Positions 9,061 through 18,525 of a stretch of DNA of 64,000 nucleotides are shown here, one piece after another. How positions within the stretch are numbered: the first letter of the stretch is position 1; each line of letters starts with the position of its first letter. The notes under the pieces are model-generated. The model worked only from the letters and a program-made list of their open reading frames with translations. It was not told the DNA's origin and ran no database searches. Origin of the DNA: Bradyrhizobium rifense. GTDB lineage: Bacteria; Pseudomonadota; Alphaproteobacteria; Rhizobiales; Xanthobacteraceae. The position numbers and the translations under genes were made by a program. The stretch lies in NCBI RefSeq assembly GCF_008123425.1, contig NZ_VSSS01000008.1:1-64000 (forward strand), in the 5' to 3' direction.

Positions 9061-9079
9061 GGAGAACTCGAGCTTCTCA

Positions 9080-11440
9080 CTATCGGTAGAACGGCTTGCC
9101 GCCCACCCGCTGTGCAAGTCTGCCCAAAAACGTCACCGTCGGCCGCAGGATCAAGAGGTCTGCGGCCAACGCCGCGAGCATGGCGAACGCGCTCAACCAA
9201 CCGAACAGGCGGAGCGACGGCAGACCCGAGAAGACGGTTACAATCAGGCCACACGCAAGCACGATGGACGTCAGAATTAAAGGCGGACCAACCAGGACGG
9301 TTGCCCGCTCAACGGCAACGGCCGGATCCTCATCCGGTCGTTCCTCGTGCCGCAGCCGATTCAAAAAGTGAATGGTAGCGCTCAGGCCCAATCCAAAAGA
9401 TACCGTCAGCGCCACGACGCTCGCGAACTGCAGGCCTTCTCCCAGAATCCATAACACCAATCCAGAGAGCACGATCGGGAATATCCCGGGCAGGATGCTC
9501 GCCAGCATGACGACGAACGAGCGGAACGCGAGACCGATGAAGGCGGCGACAAACAGGAACTCAAGCGTCAGACCTCTGTTCAACTTGTTGATCATGAGGG
9601 CGCTATTACGGGCGGCAATAGCCGACAGGCCCGTCACGGCTATTTTGTAGCTCGGATGCTTTGTGCGGACAGCATCCAGCGCTTTGTCGAGGCCTTCGAT
9701 GACGGGCAGAAGCTGACTGGAATCGACGTCCGGAACGCGGCCGGAAACCAGAACGGCGTCCTGTTCCGCAGAAATGAAGCGACGCGTCAGATATTCGGGC
9801 AGGATATCGACATACTGCTTCAGCGTCGCCACGTCGGACTTGCCCAACTTCTCCGCAAGCCAGCGCCGCAGTGTCTCCAGCGACCATACATTGGCGATGC
9901 CAGGCTGCTTGTCGAGGGTCGCATGCACCTCCGCTATCACGGCAAGCGTTTCCGGATCATAAAGTGATTTGCCGTCGGGAACCTTGATCAGAATATCGAT
10001 CGGATTGGCACCATTGAGCTTGGCATCGAGACGATGGCTCGCGGCAACGGCCTGCTCCCTGTCAGGCACCTGATCGGCCAATCGATAGCGAGGTTGAAGA
10101 TTGGCGTAGACTAGCCCAAGGCCGCCGACAACCAGGACGCCGAGCAGGCTGTACAGCCCCGGCCGGCTCACCATCCGGGCAGCAACCCAGAAACAGAAAC
10201 GCCGCAACACGTCTAAAGCGGAGTCCGCGCCCCTGACTTCCGCAACAAACATCGCTTCGTTCCGGACCAGCAGAACACCGAGAAGCGGCACCAACATCAG
10301 AACCGCGAACATGGCAATCAGAGTTGCGACCAGGCCGGCCTCGCCGAACGTCCGGATCAGATCGGATTCTGAAAATTGCAGCGCAATAAACGAAAGACCA
10401 GCGGTCACATGCGTCAGTACGCATGCCGGCCCGACCACAAGCATGGCGTTGCGAAATGCCTCGAGCCTCCCCTCGCCCTGCAGCAGCCGGTCGCGGGCTG
10501 CGAACGTCAATTGCATGCTGTCCGAAAAACTGATCACCATGATCAGCGGCGTCATGACGTTGAGAAACATGTTAAGGCGAAAATCAAGCCAGCCAAGAGC
10601 GCCGAGAGCCAGTACGATGGCGATCAACGGTGGGCCGGCGCCGATGAACATGAATGACAACCGGCGGAAGAACAGGATGGCGATCAAAGCTCCGGCCGCG
10701 AAGCCGAATGCATTGTAGAGCAGCCGATCGCGCTCCACGGCATTGCGGATCTCGAGCTGCATGACCGGTACTCCGGACAGGCGAGCGGTAAGTCTGCTGC
10801 CGGCCAGGTCATTATCGATTGTTTTCTGTACTTCGCCGATGACGTCGCGCAAACGGCTGCTCGCAACGACATCCGGGTCCAGTGCGAGCACAATGAGCGT
10901 CAATTGTCCATCTTCGGACAGCAATTTACCGCGAATGATCTCGTTGTTCAGGACGCGCTGGACCAGCCGGTCATATTCGGCGCCGGCAGGAAGCTGATCC
11001 GGAAACAGCGGCGCGGGCAAGTCGGTGCCCTTTGGCGGCTCGCGCGCTGAAAACAATGAGATAATGCCTCTTGTGCCTTCGATCAGTTGCAGGTCGGTGA
11101 CTAGATCGCGCAGCTTTTCGACCGAATCGCGCACCAGCAGATCTTTGCCCTCCACCACGATGAGGACGTCGAATTCGTTCGACGGGAAGCGCCGCGTCAC
11201 TTCTTCGAACGTCCTGAACTCGGGTGTCTCGGACCGGAACAGCTGGCTAAGGGAGTCATCGACCTTGATGCGCGCTATCCCGAATGCTCCCGCTATCAAC
11301 AGCACGACGGTGGCAAGCCCAACGAGCCATGGAAAACGTAGCGAGACCAGACCGATGCGCTCCAGACCGTATGCGATGCTTCGCGAGGCGCTGATTGGAC
11401 GCGAGTTGGGCTCTGGCTCTGTATATCGCAACGTATCCAT
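9080..11440 (-). CDS. RND/MMPL-family exporter
   Basis: A 786-residue protein with a leading transmembrane segment (about 35-55) and two MMPL bundles (about 235-400 and 625-775), each after a large periplasmic domain. Motifs such as PLIMVISFSDSMQLTFAARDR and ALTVSFGLGLSATIHFLNRLRHEER mark the RND fold. It belongs to the lipid/hydrophobe exporter group (HpnN/MmpL-like) rather than the tripartite drug pumps: no membrane-fusion or outer-membrane partner is adjacent. The substrate is unknown. The box at 11625 lies about 190 bp upstream of the chosen ATG. Confidence 0.82.
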   Translation of the reverse strand: MDTLRYTEPEPNSRPISASRSIAYGLERIGLVSLRFPWLVGLATVVLLIAGAFGIARIKVDDSLSQLFRSETPEFRTFEEVTRRFPSNEFDVLIVVEGKDLLVRDSVEKLRDLVTDLQLIEGTRGIISLFSAREPPKGTDLPAPLFPDQLPAGAEYDRLVQRVLNNEIIRGKLLSEDGQLTLIVLALDPDVVASSRLRDVIGEVQKTIDNDLAGSRLTARLSGVPVMQLEIRNAVERDRLLYNAFGFAAGALIAILFFRRLSFMFIGAGPPLIAIVLALGALGWLDFRLNMFLNVMTPLIMVISFSDSMQLTFAARDRLLQGEGRLEAFRNAMLVVGPACVLTHVTAGLSFIALQFSESDLIRTFGEAGLVATLIAMFAVLMLVPLLGVLLVRNEAMFVAEVRGADSALDVLRRFCFWVAARMVSRPGLYSLLGVLVVGGLGLVYANLQPRYRLADQVPDREQAVAASHRLDAKLNGANPIDILIKVPDGKSLYDPETLAVIAEVHATLDKQPGIANVWSLETLRRWLAEKLGKSDVATLKQYVDILPEYLTRRFISAEQDAVLVSGRVPDVDSSQLLPVIEGLDKALDAVRTKHPSYKIAVTGLSAIAARNSALMINKLNRGLTLEFLFVAAFIGLAFRSFVVMLASILPGIFPIVLSGLVLWILGEGLQFASVVALTVSFGLGLSATIHFLNRLRHEERPDEDPAVAVERATVLVGPPLILTSIVLACGLIVTVFSGLPSLRLFGWLSAFAMLAALAADLLILRPTVTFLGRLAQRVGGKPFYR

Positions 11441-11624
11441 GTTCGGTGCCCTGCGAGATGAGCATCCACGCGGCCAGCCGGACTTTGCCGCGAGCTTTCA
11501 GTTACGCTCTCAAGTCTACGAGCGTGCCTGCGCCGCGACCATGACGGGCATCAAATCCATGCTCCCAAGCGATCGATCTCGATTTTCAGTTCATCGTCCC
11601 TGCCCGCGCGTTCGGAGCTTCGGC

Positions 11625-11638
11625 TTGATGGTCGTCAG
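11625..11638. promoter_or_regulatory. FixK/FNR-like box upstream of second RND exporter
   Basis: TTGAT-GGTC-GTCAG; in the direction of the minus-strand exporter it reads CTGAC-GACC-ATCAA. The 14-mer CTTGATGGTCGTCA is identical to the sites at 14694 and 27198. Confidence 0.5.
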
Positions 11639-11695
11639 CGTTATCACACTTCCTGCGACGGAGCACGTCGGGCCGGCCCACCCGGTCCCAGTGGC

Positions 11696-12373
11696 TTACG
11701 CGGCCACGATGAGATAGCGCTTGAACCAATCGCACGCCAAGCGCGCTACTTCATCCAGTGCTCCGGGCTCTTCGAACAAATGCCCTGCTGCCCTTACAAT
11801 CGCCAATCGCTTTTCGCAACGCAGCTGCGCGAGAGCGGCTCGGTTTAGCTCAAGCACTTTCTTGTCGTCTTCTCCGACAATCAATAACGTTGGAGCCCGA
11901 ACGCGCGTCAAGGCCGCATCGGCCAGGTCCGGACGGCCGCCGCGCGAAACAACTGCGCCTACTGGATCGGGGCGGATCGCTGCGGCCGCCAGCGCGGCTG
12001 CGGCCCCGGTGCTGGCGCCGAAATAGCCTATTGTGAAGTTCTTGGTATCGGGGAACTGGATAAGCCAGTCGGTTATATCGACGAGCCTCTCGGCGAGCAG
12101 ATCGATGTCGAAGCGCAAGTGCGCCGTGCGCGCATCGACCACTTCCTCGTGCACTGTTAACAGGTCGATCAGCAGGGTTGCCAGTTTCGCCTCGTTGAGC
12201 ACACGGGCCACATACCGGTTGCGGGGGCTGTGGCGGCCGCTGCCGCTCCCATGGGCGAAAAGCACCACCGCACCTGCGTCCTCCGGGATGGTCAGATTGC
12301 CGTTGAGCGTCACGGAGCCAGCAGGGACGCTGACCAATTGTCCCTCAATCATGTGAGCTGCGGGACTGTTCAT
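11696..12373 (-). CDS. Alpha/beta hydrolase, dienelactone hydrolase-like
   Basis: A 225-residue cytoplasmic hydrolase. The oxyanion region is VVLFAHGSGSGRHSPRNR, the nucleophile Ser is in YFGASTGAAAA, the Asp in VGEDDKKVLE and the His in AAGHLFEEPG. This is the short 'hydrolase with phosphoribosyltransferase' type often paired with PRTase genes, and here it follows the PRTase fusion gene. The start MNSPAAHM is preferred: AGGAAGC lies 5 nt upstream, and longer frames run into the neighbouring gene. The gap to that gene is only 35 bp, so cotranscription is likely. The substrate is unknown. Confidence 0.82.
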   Translation of the reverse strand: MNSPAAHMIEGQLVSVPAGSVTLNGNLTIPEDAGAVVLFAHGSGSGRHSPRNRYVARVLNEAKLATLLIDLLTVHEEVVDARTAHLRFDIDLLAERLVDITDWLIQFPDTKNFTIGYFGASTGAAAALAAAAIRPDPVGAVVSRGGRPDLADAALTRVRAPTLLIVGEDDKKVLELNRAALAQLRCEKRLAIVRAAGHLFEEPGALDEVARLACDWFKRYLIVAA

Positions 12374-12408
12374 GGCATGCTTCCTTTTCGCTTGCGATGG
12401 CCCGACGC

Positions 12409-14415
12409 TCATACCGCGAACGGGAATGTTTCCGGAAGTTCTCCGGCTTCCCACGTCTCGCTGGTGTCGAGCGGCTTGAGAGCAACTGTCTCATCGAAAT
12501 GTACCACCGCATCAAATTGGTCCGGTAGCCGCGCTTGGAAATAGTGACTCTGCCGCTCGGTTTCGGGACGGTAGATCACACCGATCGCGCGCTCGAGCCG
12601 AGGCACGCCCAGTTGCCGCATCACCACATCGCTGTCGTCTATGATCAGCAGGAATCGATCGCGCCCTGTAGCATGGAACAGCGCCTCGTAGCTGCCGGCG
12701 AGCGCCGGCCGGACGCGCTTGCGCTCGGCCGAACTGCCCCAATCGGAAGCGGCCGTTACCGTGCCACGATCCGTAGTAAAGCCGATCAGAACCGCGTCGT
12801 CGGCATATTTATCGCGTGTGAGCTGGCCGACATTCAATTCGCCGCGCCGGCCCATTTCCGTCGCGCGAGCGTCGCCGAGATGCGAATTGTGCTCCCAGAC
12901 GGCAATTTTGGCGCGCCCGGCTTTTCGATCAAGGTAGCTGACCAGGGCGTCGAGCGTTTCAGCCATATGTCGGTCGCGCAAATTCCATGATGACACCGCC
13001 TCGAGGAACACCGAGCGGTAATAAGTCTCGGCGTTCTTCACCAGGCGAGCATTCTGTTCGGCATAGAAGAGATCATCATCCACGGCGCCGCCACGGCGCA
13101 TACGGTCGGCCGTCCGGCGCTGCAACTCGAGCAACTGGTTGACAACCTCCTCCTCGCACGATTTGGAAAGGTTCAGGCGCGTCATCAAGCCGTAGGCTTG
13201 GGTATCCTCGCCGACATGATCGAAGCAGGCGTAACGTTCGCGCGCCTGGATCGCCGCCCCGGGATCGACCCTCTCCAGATAGCGGAGCACCGCTTTCATC
13301 GATGCGTGCAGGCTGTAGAGATCGAGCCCGTAGAAACCGACCTTTTCGACACCCGGCGGAAGCCCATCATTGTGTGCCCGAAGCCACTCAATGAACTCGA
13401 CCACCACCGCGTTACGCCACATCCAGGTCGGGAAACGACGAAAATCGGCGAGCGCGTCTACCGCATCGACGTCTTCGCCAGCGCCGCGCACATAGCGATT
13501 GAGACGATAAGCGTCAGGCCAATCTGCCTCCACTGCGACCGCCGTGAATTTCCTTTCTCTGATGAGCCGCTTCGTGATTTCGGCCCGCTCGCGGTAGAAC
13601 TCGTGGGTACCGTGAGACGCTTCACCGAGCAGAGCAAAGCGCGCCTCACCGATCCGCCCGATCAGCGGATCATAGTCGCGCACGGATCCGACCAGCGGAT
13701 ACGCAGTCTCGCGCAAGGCATTGACGAGCACATCATCTGCTGCGGGAGAAAGTGCGGCTTCAGCGTCGGACTTTCTTTGGCTCGCCAACAGCTCGCGCAC
13801 CTCATCGTCTGTCGTCTGTGAAAACTCCTGATACCAACGACCCACCGCCTGGAATGGCTGCGGCGTGATTGCGCAAATGACTTCGTCGGCCCTTCTCTTC
13901 ATTTCCTCGCAGGTATCGGGCGATGCCGTCGGGACCGCAACGACAATGCGCTTAGGCCCCTGCTGCCGTAACGCTTCGATCGCGGCATGCATGGTGGCAC
14001 CCGTCGCCAACCCGTCGTCAACCAGGATCACCGTGCGGCCGCGCACGTCGGGCTGCGGACGGCCGTCACGGTAGAGGCGCTCGCGCCGTGCCAGCTCCTG
14101 CCGTTCGCGCGCCGCAACGGCATCGATCATAGACGCGGGAATGCCGAGGCCTTCGACGATCTCGTTGTTGAGCACGCGCACGCCACCTGTCGCGACCGCG
14201 CCCATCGCCAGCTCCTCATAGCCGGGGACGCCGAGCTTGCGAACCACAAAGACGTCCAGAGGAGCGTTGAGCGCGCGGGCTACCTCATAGGCGACGGGCA
14301 CGCCGCCGCGCGGCAGCGCCAGCACGAGCACGTCCGGGCGATTGGAGTAGCCTGCAATTTTCTCGGCGAGGCGTCTGCCCGCATCTCGACGATCGAGAAA
14401 CAGTCCTGGCATCAT
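12409..14415 (-). CDS. Phosphoribosyltransferase / erythromycin esterase-like fusion
   Basis: A 668-residue two-domain protein. Residues 1-215 form a type I phosphoribosyltransferase, with LALPRGGVPVAYEVARAL and the PRPP loop VILVDDGLATGATMHAA. Residues about 235-660 are an erythromycin esterase-like (PF05139) domain with LLGEASHGTHEFYRERAEIT, VEADWPDAYRLNRYVRG and VWEHNSHLGDARATEMGRR. The putative catalytic Glu and His are retained. Each domain is known; their real substrates are mostly not. The start ATG overlaps the TGA of an upstream PRPP synthetase fragment (ATGA), and the hydrolase gene follows. The box at 14695 would drive all three. Confidence 0.88.
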   Translation of the reverse strand: MMPGLFLDRRDAGRRLAEKIAGYSNRPDVLVLALPRGGVPVAYEVARALNAPLDVFVVRKLGVPGYEELAMGAVATGGVRVLNNEIVEGLGIPASMIDAVAARERQELARRERLYRDGRPQPDVRGRTVILVDDGLATGATMHAAIEALRQQGPKRIVVAVPTASPDTCEEMKRRADEVICAITPQPFQAVGRWYQEFSQTTDDEVRELLASQRKSDAEAALSPAADDVLVNALRETAYPLVGSVRDYDPLIGRIGEARFALLGEASHGTHEFYRERAEITKRLIRERKFTAVAVEADWPDAYRLNRYVRGAGEDVDAVDALADFRRFPTWMWRNAVVVEFIEWLRAHNDGLPPGVEKVGFYGLDLYSLHASMKAVLRYLERVDPGAAIQARERYACFDHVGEDTQAYGLMTRLNLSKSCEEEVVNQLLELQRRTADRMRRGGAVDDDLFYAEQNARLVKNAETYYRSVFLEAVSSWNLRDRHMAETLDALVSYLDRKAGRAKIAVWEHNSHLGDARATEMGRRGELNVGQLTRDKYADDAVLIGFTTDRGTVTAASDWGSSAERKRVRPALAGSYEALFHATGRDRFLLIIDDSDVVMRQLGVPRLERAIGVIYRPETERQSHYFQARLPDQFDAVVHFDETVALKPLDTSETWEAGELPETFPFAV

Positions 14416-14630
14416 ATCTCCTCCCTTGCCTGCGCAGCCGTTCGGCGCTGGCTTTTCGAATGAAGCTCGCCGCGCGGGCGGTCGGCCGCCAGTCGCTCCA
14501 AGGCAGAGGCCAGCAGCGGTGCAATGGCGACCGTTCGCAGTTCAGGCCAGTTCTCCTCGTGCACGTCCACCGAACCCGTCACCAATACCTCGCGAACGGC
14601 TGGAAGGCTCAGTTTCTCACGCGCATTCAC
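14412..14630 (-). pseudogene. PRPP synthetase C-terminal fragment, translationally coupled
   Basis: A 72-codon frame from GTG (AGAGG 5 nt upstream). Its middle, VREVLVTGSVDVHEENWPELRTVAIAPLLASAL, matches the very C-terminal strand-helix of ribose-phosphate pyrophosphokinases. The substrate-binding and catalytic parts of that enzyme are missing, so it cannot make PRPP. Its stop overlaps the next start as ATGA, and its GTG is 71 bp from the centre of the box at 14695. It is therefore probably still translated as a leader for the PRTase fusion. Confidence 0.6.
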
Positions 14631-14694
14631 GAGTCCTCTTCCACGAGCGACTCCTGAACTGGACGTGAGTAACGTTAAACCGATTTCGGCCACC

Positions 14695-14708
14695 TTGATG
14701 GTCGTCAA
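14695..14708. promoter_or_regulatory. FixK/FNR-like box upstream of PRTase/esterase operon
   Basis: TTGAT-GGTC-GTCAA, full half-sites with a T/C difference. It is 71 bp from the GTG of the PRPP synthetase fragment and shares a 14-mer with the boxes at 11625 and 27199. Confidence 0.6.
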
Positions 14709-14906
14709 CTCCGGAAACCTGTTCTCGCAACGAGACCGGCGAGATCGTCGGTGGCGTTTCAATCCTGCAAAATGTCGATCGGAAGAAGCGGGCCGAACAG
14801 GGGCTGCCGAAAGCGAAGCGCGGCTGCAGGCCGCCGTCGATCAAGCGCTGTTGGAACAAGGGAGCTGGGCCAGCAATTATCACAACTTCGTCGCGTCGTT
14901 GACGGG

Positions 14907-14920
14907 TTGACGCCAGTCAA
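14907..14920. promoter_or_regulatory. Perfect FixK/FNR-like box upstream of poxB
   Basis: TTGAC-GCCA-GTCAA, both halves perfect; centre 79 bp before the poxB ATG. Confidence 0.7.
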
Positions 14921-14992
14921 GGTCTATGGCCGGGCGCGGGCGCCAGCCTGCTGCATTGAACGAACTCCGGTGTCGAGAGTTGGGAGCGGAAC

Positions 14993-16687
14993 ATGTCACA
15001 GACAGTTGCCGACATTCTGGTAAGTGCCCTCGAACAGATCGGCGTTCGGCACATCTTCGGACTGATCGGCGACTCGCTCAATCCGCTTGCCGATGTGGTC
15101 CGACGCAGCAAGATCGAGTGGGTCGGCGTCCGCCACGAGGAAGGCGCGGCGCAGGCCGCCGCCGGCCAGGCCAAGATCACGGGCACGCTCGCAGTGTGTG
15201 CCGGAACCACTGGACCTGGCAGTAATCATCTGGTCGCTGGTCTTTATGAAGCCGCCCGCGATCATGCGCCAGTGCTGGCCTTGTCTGGCGACATGCCGCG
15301 CAGGCTACATGGCACCGATTACATCCAGACCACCGAACCGGATCTCTTGTTTCGTGACGTGTCGCTCTACACCGAAACCATCTCGACCGCAGCGCAGGCA
15401 CCGGCGGTCATCCATCAGGCGATAGCAGCCGCTTATGCCGGCCCGGGCGTCGCACATCTGACGCTTCCGCAGGACGTGATCGCAGCGAAAGCGCAAGGCA
15501 GCGTTCCCAGCATTTCAACCTTGATGCCGCGGTCCGAAGTCACCGCCAGCGAGGCAAGCATCGCCGAACTAGCCCGGCGGATTGAACAGGCGGACAAGAT
15601 AGTGATGATGTGCGGCGCCGGCTGCCGCGGCTCGGTTGACTTGTTGTGCTCTCTCTCGGATCGGCTCAAGGCTCCGCTGATCCATACAGTCAAGGGCAAA
15701 GACCTCCTGCCCTACGACGATCCCCGCTGGATGGGCGGTCTCGGCATGATCGGGACGCGGGCCGTCTACAATGCCGTGATGCGTTGTGACCTGCTGCTGA
15801 TGATCGGCACTGATTATCCCTATTCCAACTTCCTTCCCACCAAGAGCACGGTGATTCAGATCGATGATCGACCACAGGTGCTAGGTCGGCGCGTTCTGAC
15901 CGCGCTCGGCATTGCCGGATCGGTCCGGCCGACGCTGAAACAATTACTCGGCCGGGTTGCCCAGAAGACCGATACCGAATTCTGGGACGAGGTCACCGAC
16001 GAGCGCAGGAAATGGGACGCCATGCTCAACAAGCAAGCGGATATCAAGCGGAGCGACCATCAGATCCATCCACAGGCGGTAGCCCGGGCGGTTAGCGATC
16101 TCGCCCGTTCCGACGCGATATTCGTCCTGGATACCGGCCTAAATACGCTATGGTCCGCCAATTGGATCCGTCAGACCGGGACGCAGCGGATCATCGGATC
16201 CTTCAACAATGCGGCGGTGGGAACGGCCCTCGGCCAAGCCAATGGCATACAGGCGTTGAATCGCTCCCGCCAGGTGATCGCGCTGACCGGCGATGGCGGG
16301 TTCAATATGCTGATGGGCGAATTTCTGACAGCAGTGCATCACAACCTGCCGGTTAAGGTCATCATCTACAACAATTCGTCGCTCGGACTGATCACGCTGG
16401 AGGCCGAAAGCGTCGGACTGGTGCCATTTCGCGAAGCCATCGACTTTCCAAACCCGGATTTCGCAGCATTAGCCCGTGCGTGCGGTGGCCACGGATACAT
16501 GGCCAAACGCCCGTGGGAATTGATGGCAGCGGTAGTCGAAGCTTTCTCGATCGATGGCCCGGCAATTGTTGACGCAACCGTCATTTCAAATGAAATGCCC
16601 AATTTACCGCACGTCGATTTGGAGATGATCGGGCATTTCGGGCTGGCCAAGATCAAGGAAGCCGTTCTCGCCGTAACCGGGGGATAG
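14993..16687 (+). CDS. poxB: Thiamine-diphosphate pyruvate oxidase/dehydrogenase (PoxB-like)
   Basis: A 564-residue ThDP enzyme with three domains: N-terminal PYR domain (GLIGDSLNPLADVV; conserved Glu in VGVRHEEGAAQ near residue 47), a central nucleotide-binding domain (about 190-320) and the C-terminal PP domain. The PP domain carries the ThDP/Mg motif GDGGFNMLMGEFLTAV ... IIYNN from about residue 433. It matches the pyruvate:quinone oxidoreductase group that converts pyruvate to acetate and CO2 and feeds the quinone pool. Acetolactate synthase-like activity cannot be excluded. A perfect box lies upstream. A decayed copy of its C terminus is at 55990-56245. Confidence 0.85.
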   Translation: MSQTVADILVSALEQIGVRHIFGLIGDSLNPLADVVRRSKIEWVGVRHEEGAAQAAAGQAKITGTLAVCAGTTGPGSNHLVAGLYEAARDHAPVLALSGDMPRRLHGTDYIQTTEPDLLFRDVSLYTETISTAAQAPAVIHQAIAAAYAGPGVAHLTLPQDVIAAKAQGSVPSISTLMPRSEVTASEASIAELARRIEQADKIVMMCGAGCRGSVDLLCSLSDRLKAPLIHTVKGKDLLPYDDPRWMGGLGMIGTRAVYNAVMRCDLLLMIGTDYPYSNFLPTKSTVIQIDDRPQVLGRRVLTALGIAGSVRPTLKQLLGRVAQKTDTEFWDEVTDERRKWDAMLNKQADIKRSDHQIHPQAVARAVSDLARSDAIFVLDTGLNTLWSANWIRQTGTQRIIGSFNNAAVGTALGQANGIQALNRSRQVIALTGDGGFNMLMGEFLTAVHHNLPVKVIIYNNSSLGLITLEAESVGLVPFREAIDFPNPDFAALARACGGHGYMAKRPWELMAAVVEAFSIDGPAIVDATVISNEMPNLPHVDLEMIGHFGLAKIKEAVLAVTGG

Positions 16688-16760
16688 CGAGCACAGGTCG
16701 GCCTGGGCGCACCGGAACCAACCGCAGCCGGCGGCTACACTTCGCCCTCCCGCCCGAAAA

Positions 16761-16774
16761 TTGACGATCATCAT
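16761..16774. promoter_or_regulatory. FixK/FNR-like box upstream of rhomboid/SDH pair
   Basis: TTGAC-GATC-ATCAT; perfect left half, centre 72 bp before the rhomboid ATG. Confidence 0.55.
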
Positions 16775-16839
16775 GGTCCGTCCAGGAATCTGGGCGCAGT
16801 GTCTACCGGGCATCGCGGAATGGTTGCGAAGAGGCGCAG

Positions 16840-17580
16840 ATGTTCCCGATTAGGAATACTGTCCCGACCCGTTACCCGCCGGTGATCACGTGGGTGCTGA
16901 TCGCCACCAACTGTATCGCGTTCCTGTTCGAGATCAGCCTGAGCCCCTACGAGCTTGAGCAGCTGCTGTATCAATTCGCGCTTGTCCCTGCGCGTTATTC
17001 CGAGATTCTTGCGTCCGATGAGATCAACCCGGTCATCGACGACGTCCTGCCGCTCTTCACCATGATGTTCCTGCACGGCGGGTGGCTGCACCTCATCCTG
17101 AACATGTGGACGCTATGGCTGTTCGGTCCGACGATCGAAGATCGACTGGGCCATAGCCGCTATTTGGCATTCTATCTTACCTGCGGCGTTGTCGCTTCTG
17201 TCGCGCATATCTTCTTCAACCCGGTCTCGATCGTACCGGCATTGGGCGCCTCGGGAGCGATCGCCGGCGTCCTCGGGAGCTACATGCGCCTGTTTCCCCT
17301 CGCCCGGGTGGTCGTGGTGGTCCCGATCCTATTCATCCCGCTGTTCTTCGAAGTCTATGCCTTCTTCTATGTCGGGTTCTGGTTCCTCATGCAGGTCTTG
17401 CAGGGAATGCTGGACCTGGCGGTAACGCCCACGCGCGCGGACGTCGCGTGGTGGGCCCATATCGGCGGGTTTGTGGCAGGCTTCGCACTTGTCCCCCTCA
17501 TCGTCCAGTCCGAACGGCGTTACCGGGCCTACTATCGGGACGAAGGCGTGCTCGGCTTCGATCCTGAAGGGCGGATGTGA
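16840..17580 (+). CDS. Rhomboid-family intramembrane serine protease
   Basis: A 246-residue polytopic membrane protein. The rhomboid signature is complete: HGGWLHLILNMWTLWLFG (oxyanion-side His and Asn), catalytic Ser138 in GASGAIAGVLGSY and catalytic His207 in WWAHIGGFVAG. Six to seven transmembrane helices are visible. Rhomboids cleave transmembrane substrates within the bilayer. The next gene, 22 bp downstream with its own GGAGG, encodes a membrane-tethered ClpP-fold protease, so the pair may act together in membrane protein quality control. A box precedes the gene. Confidence 0.9.
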   Translation: MFPIRNTVPTRYPPVITWVLIATNCIAFLFEISLSPYELEQLLYQFALVPARYSEILASDEINPVIDDVLPLFTMMFLHGGWLHLILNMWTLWLFGPTIEDRLGHSRYLAFYLTCGVVASVAHIFFNPVSIVPALGASGAIAGVLGSYMRLFPLARVVVVVPILFIPLFFEVYAFFYVGFWFLMQVLQGMLDLAVTPTRADVAWWAHIGGFVAGFALVPLIVQSERRYRAYYRDEGVLGFDPEGRM

Positions 17581-17602
17581 GGTACTATTCGTGGAGGCTT
17601 CC

Positions 17603-18451
17603 ATGTCGATCGGTGATCTCTTCTGGATCTTCTTCATGTTCTCGGCCATCCAGCCGCTGTTGCGCCAGCGCATGCTCGAGGCGATGCGCGTGCGCAAGAT
17701 CTCGCAATTGGAGGCCCGGCGAAAATCGCGGGTGATCCTGCTGGTACACCGGCAGGAAACCATGCGGCTACTGGGTTTCCCGATCGCCCGCTACATCGAC
17801 ATCAACGATTCGGAGGAGGTTCTGCGCGCCATTCAGATGACAGACGAAAATGTGCCCCTCGACCTCGTGCTGCACACGCCGGGAGGGCTCGTGTTGGCAG
17901 CGCTGCAGATCGCCAGGGCGATCCGCGAGCACAAGGCGAAAGTCACGGTCTTCGTGCCGCACTACGCCATGTCCGGCGGCACGCTGATCGCGCTGGCTGC
18001 CGACGAGATCGTGATGAGCAGCCATGCCGTGCTCGGTCCGATCGATCCGCAGCTCGGACAGTCGCCGGCAGTCTCGCTGATCAAGGTTGTCGAGGAGAAG
18101 CCGCTCGCCAAGATTGAAGATCAAACGCTGATAATGGCCGACGTCGGTCGCAAGGCAATTGCGCAGGTCAAACAGTCGGCAAGCGAGCTGCTGGAGCGGC
18201 GGCTGCCCGCCGAACAAGCCGCCAAGCTGGCGGAACAGCTCGCATCCGGTGCCTGGACGCATGACTATCCGATCTGGGCGTCGACCGCGAAGCGGCTGGG
18301 CCTCCCCGTGAACACTGACTTGCCTGACAGCGTTTTCGAGCTCCTGAAACTGTATCCGCAACCCGTCCGCATGCAAAACAGCGGCGGCGTGGAATATCTG
18401 CCGGTGCGGCGAAGTCTGCCGGACGGAGGGGATTCTGTGGAGGTGGACTGA
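17603..18451 (+). CDS. SDH-family (ClpP-fold) membrane serine protease
   Basis: A 282-residue protein with one N-terminal hydrophobic helix (SIGDLFWIFFMFSAIQPLL) and then the PF01972 SDH protease domain. LDLVLHTPGGLVLAALQIARA forms the oxyanion strand, and Ser124 in HYAMSGGTLIALAADEIVMS is the nucleophile. IDPQLGQSPAVSLIKV follows. This family is related to SppA and ClpP and is often paired with membrane proteases. The start is set by GGAGG 5 nt upstream of ATG. It overlaps no neighbour and follows the rhomboid gene closely. Confidence 0.88.
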   Translation: MSIGDLFWIFFMFSAIQPLLRQRMLEAMRVRKISQLEARRKSRVILLVHRQETMRLLGFPIARYIDINDSEEVLRAIQMTDENVPLDLVLHTPGGLVLAALQIARAIREHKAKVTVFVPHYAMSGGTLIALAADEIVMSSHAVLGPIDPQLGQSPAVSLIKVVEEKPLAKIEDQTLIMADVGRKAIAQVKQSASELLERRLPAEQAAKLAEQLASGAWTHDYPIWASTAKRLGLPVNTDLPDSVFELLKLYPQPVRMQNSGGVEYLPVRRSLPDGGDSVEVD

Positions 18452-18525
18452 CGTACAGCGGGTCCGCCTCAGATCGCTGCCAAACTAGCATGGCATGCCG
18501 ACGCGCTCATTAATGGGTCGTCTCG

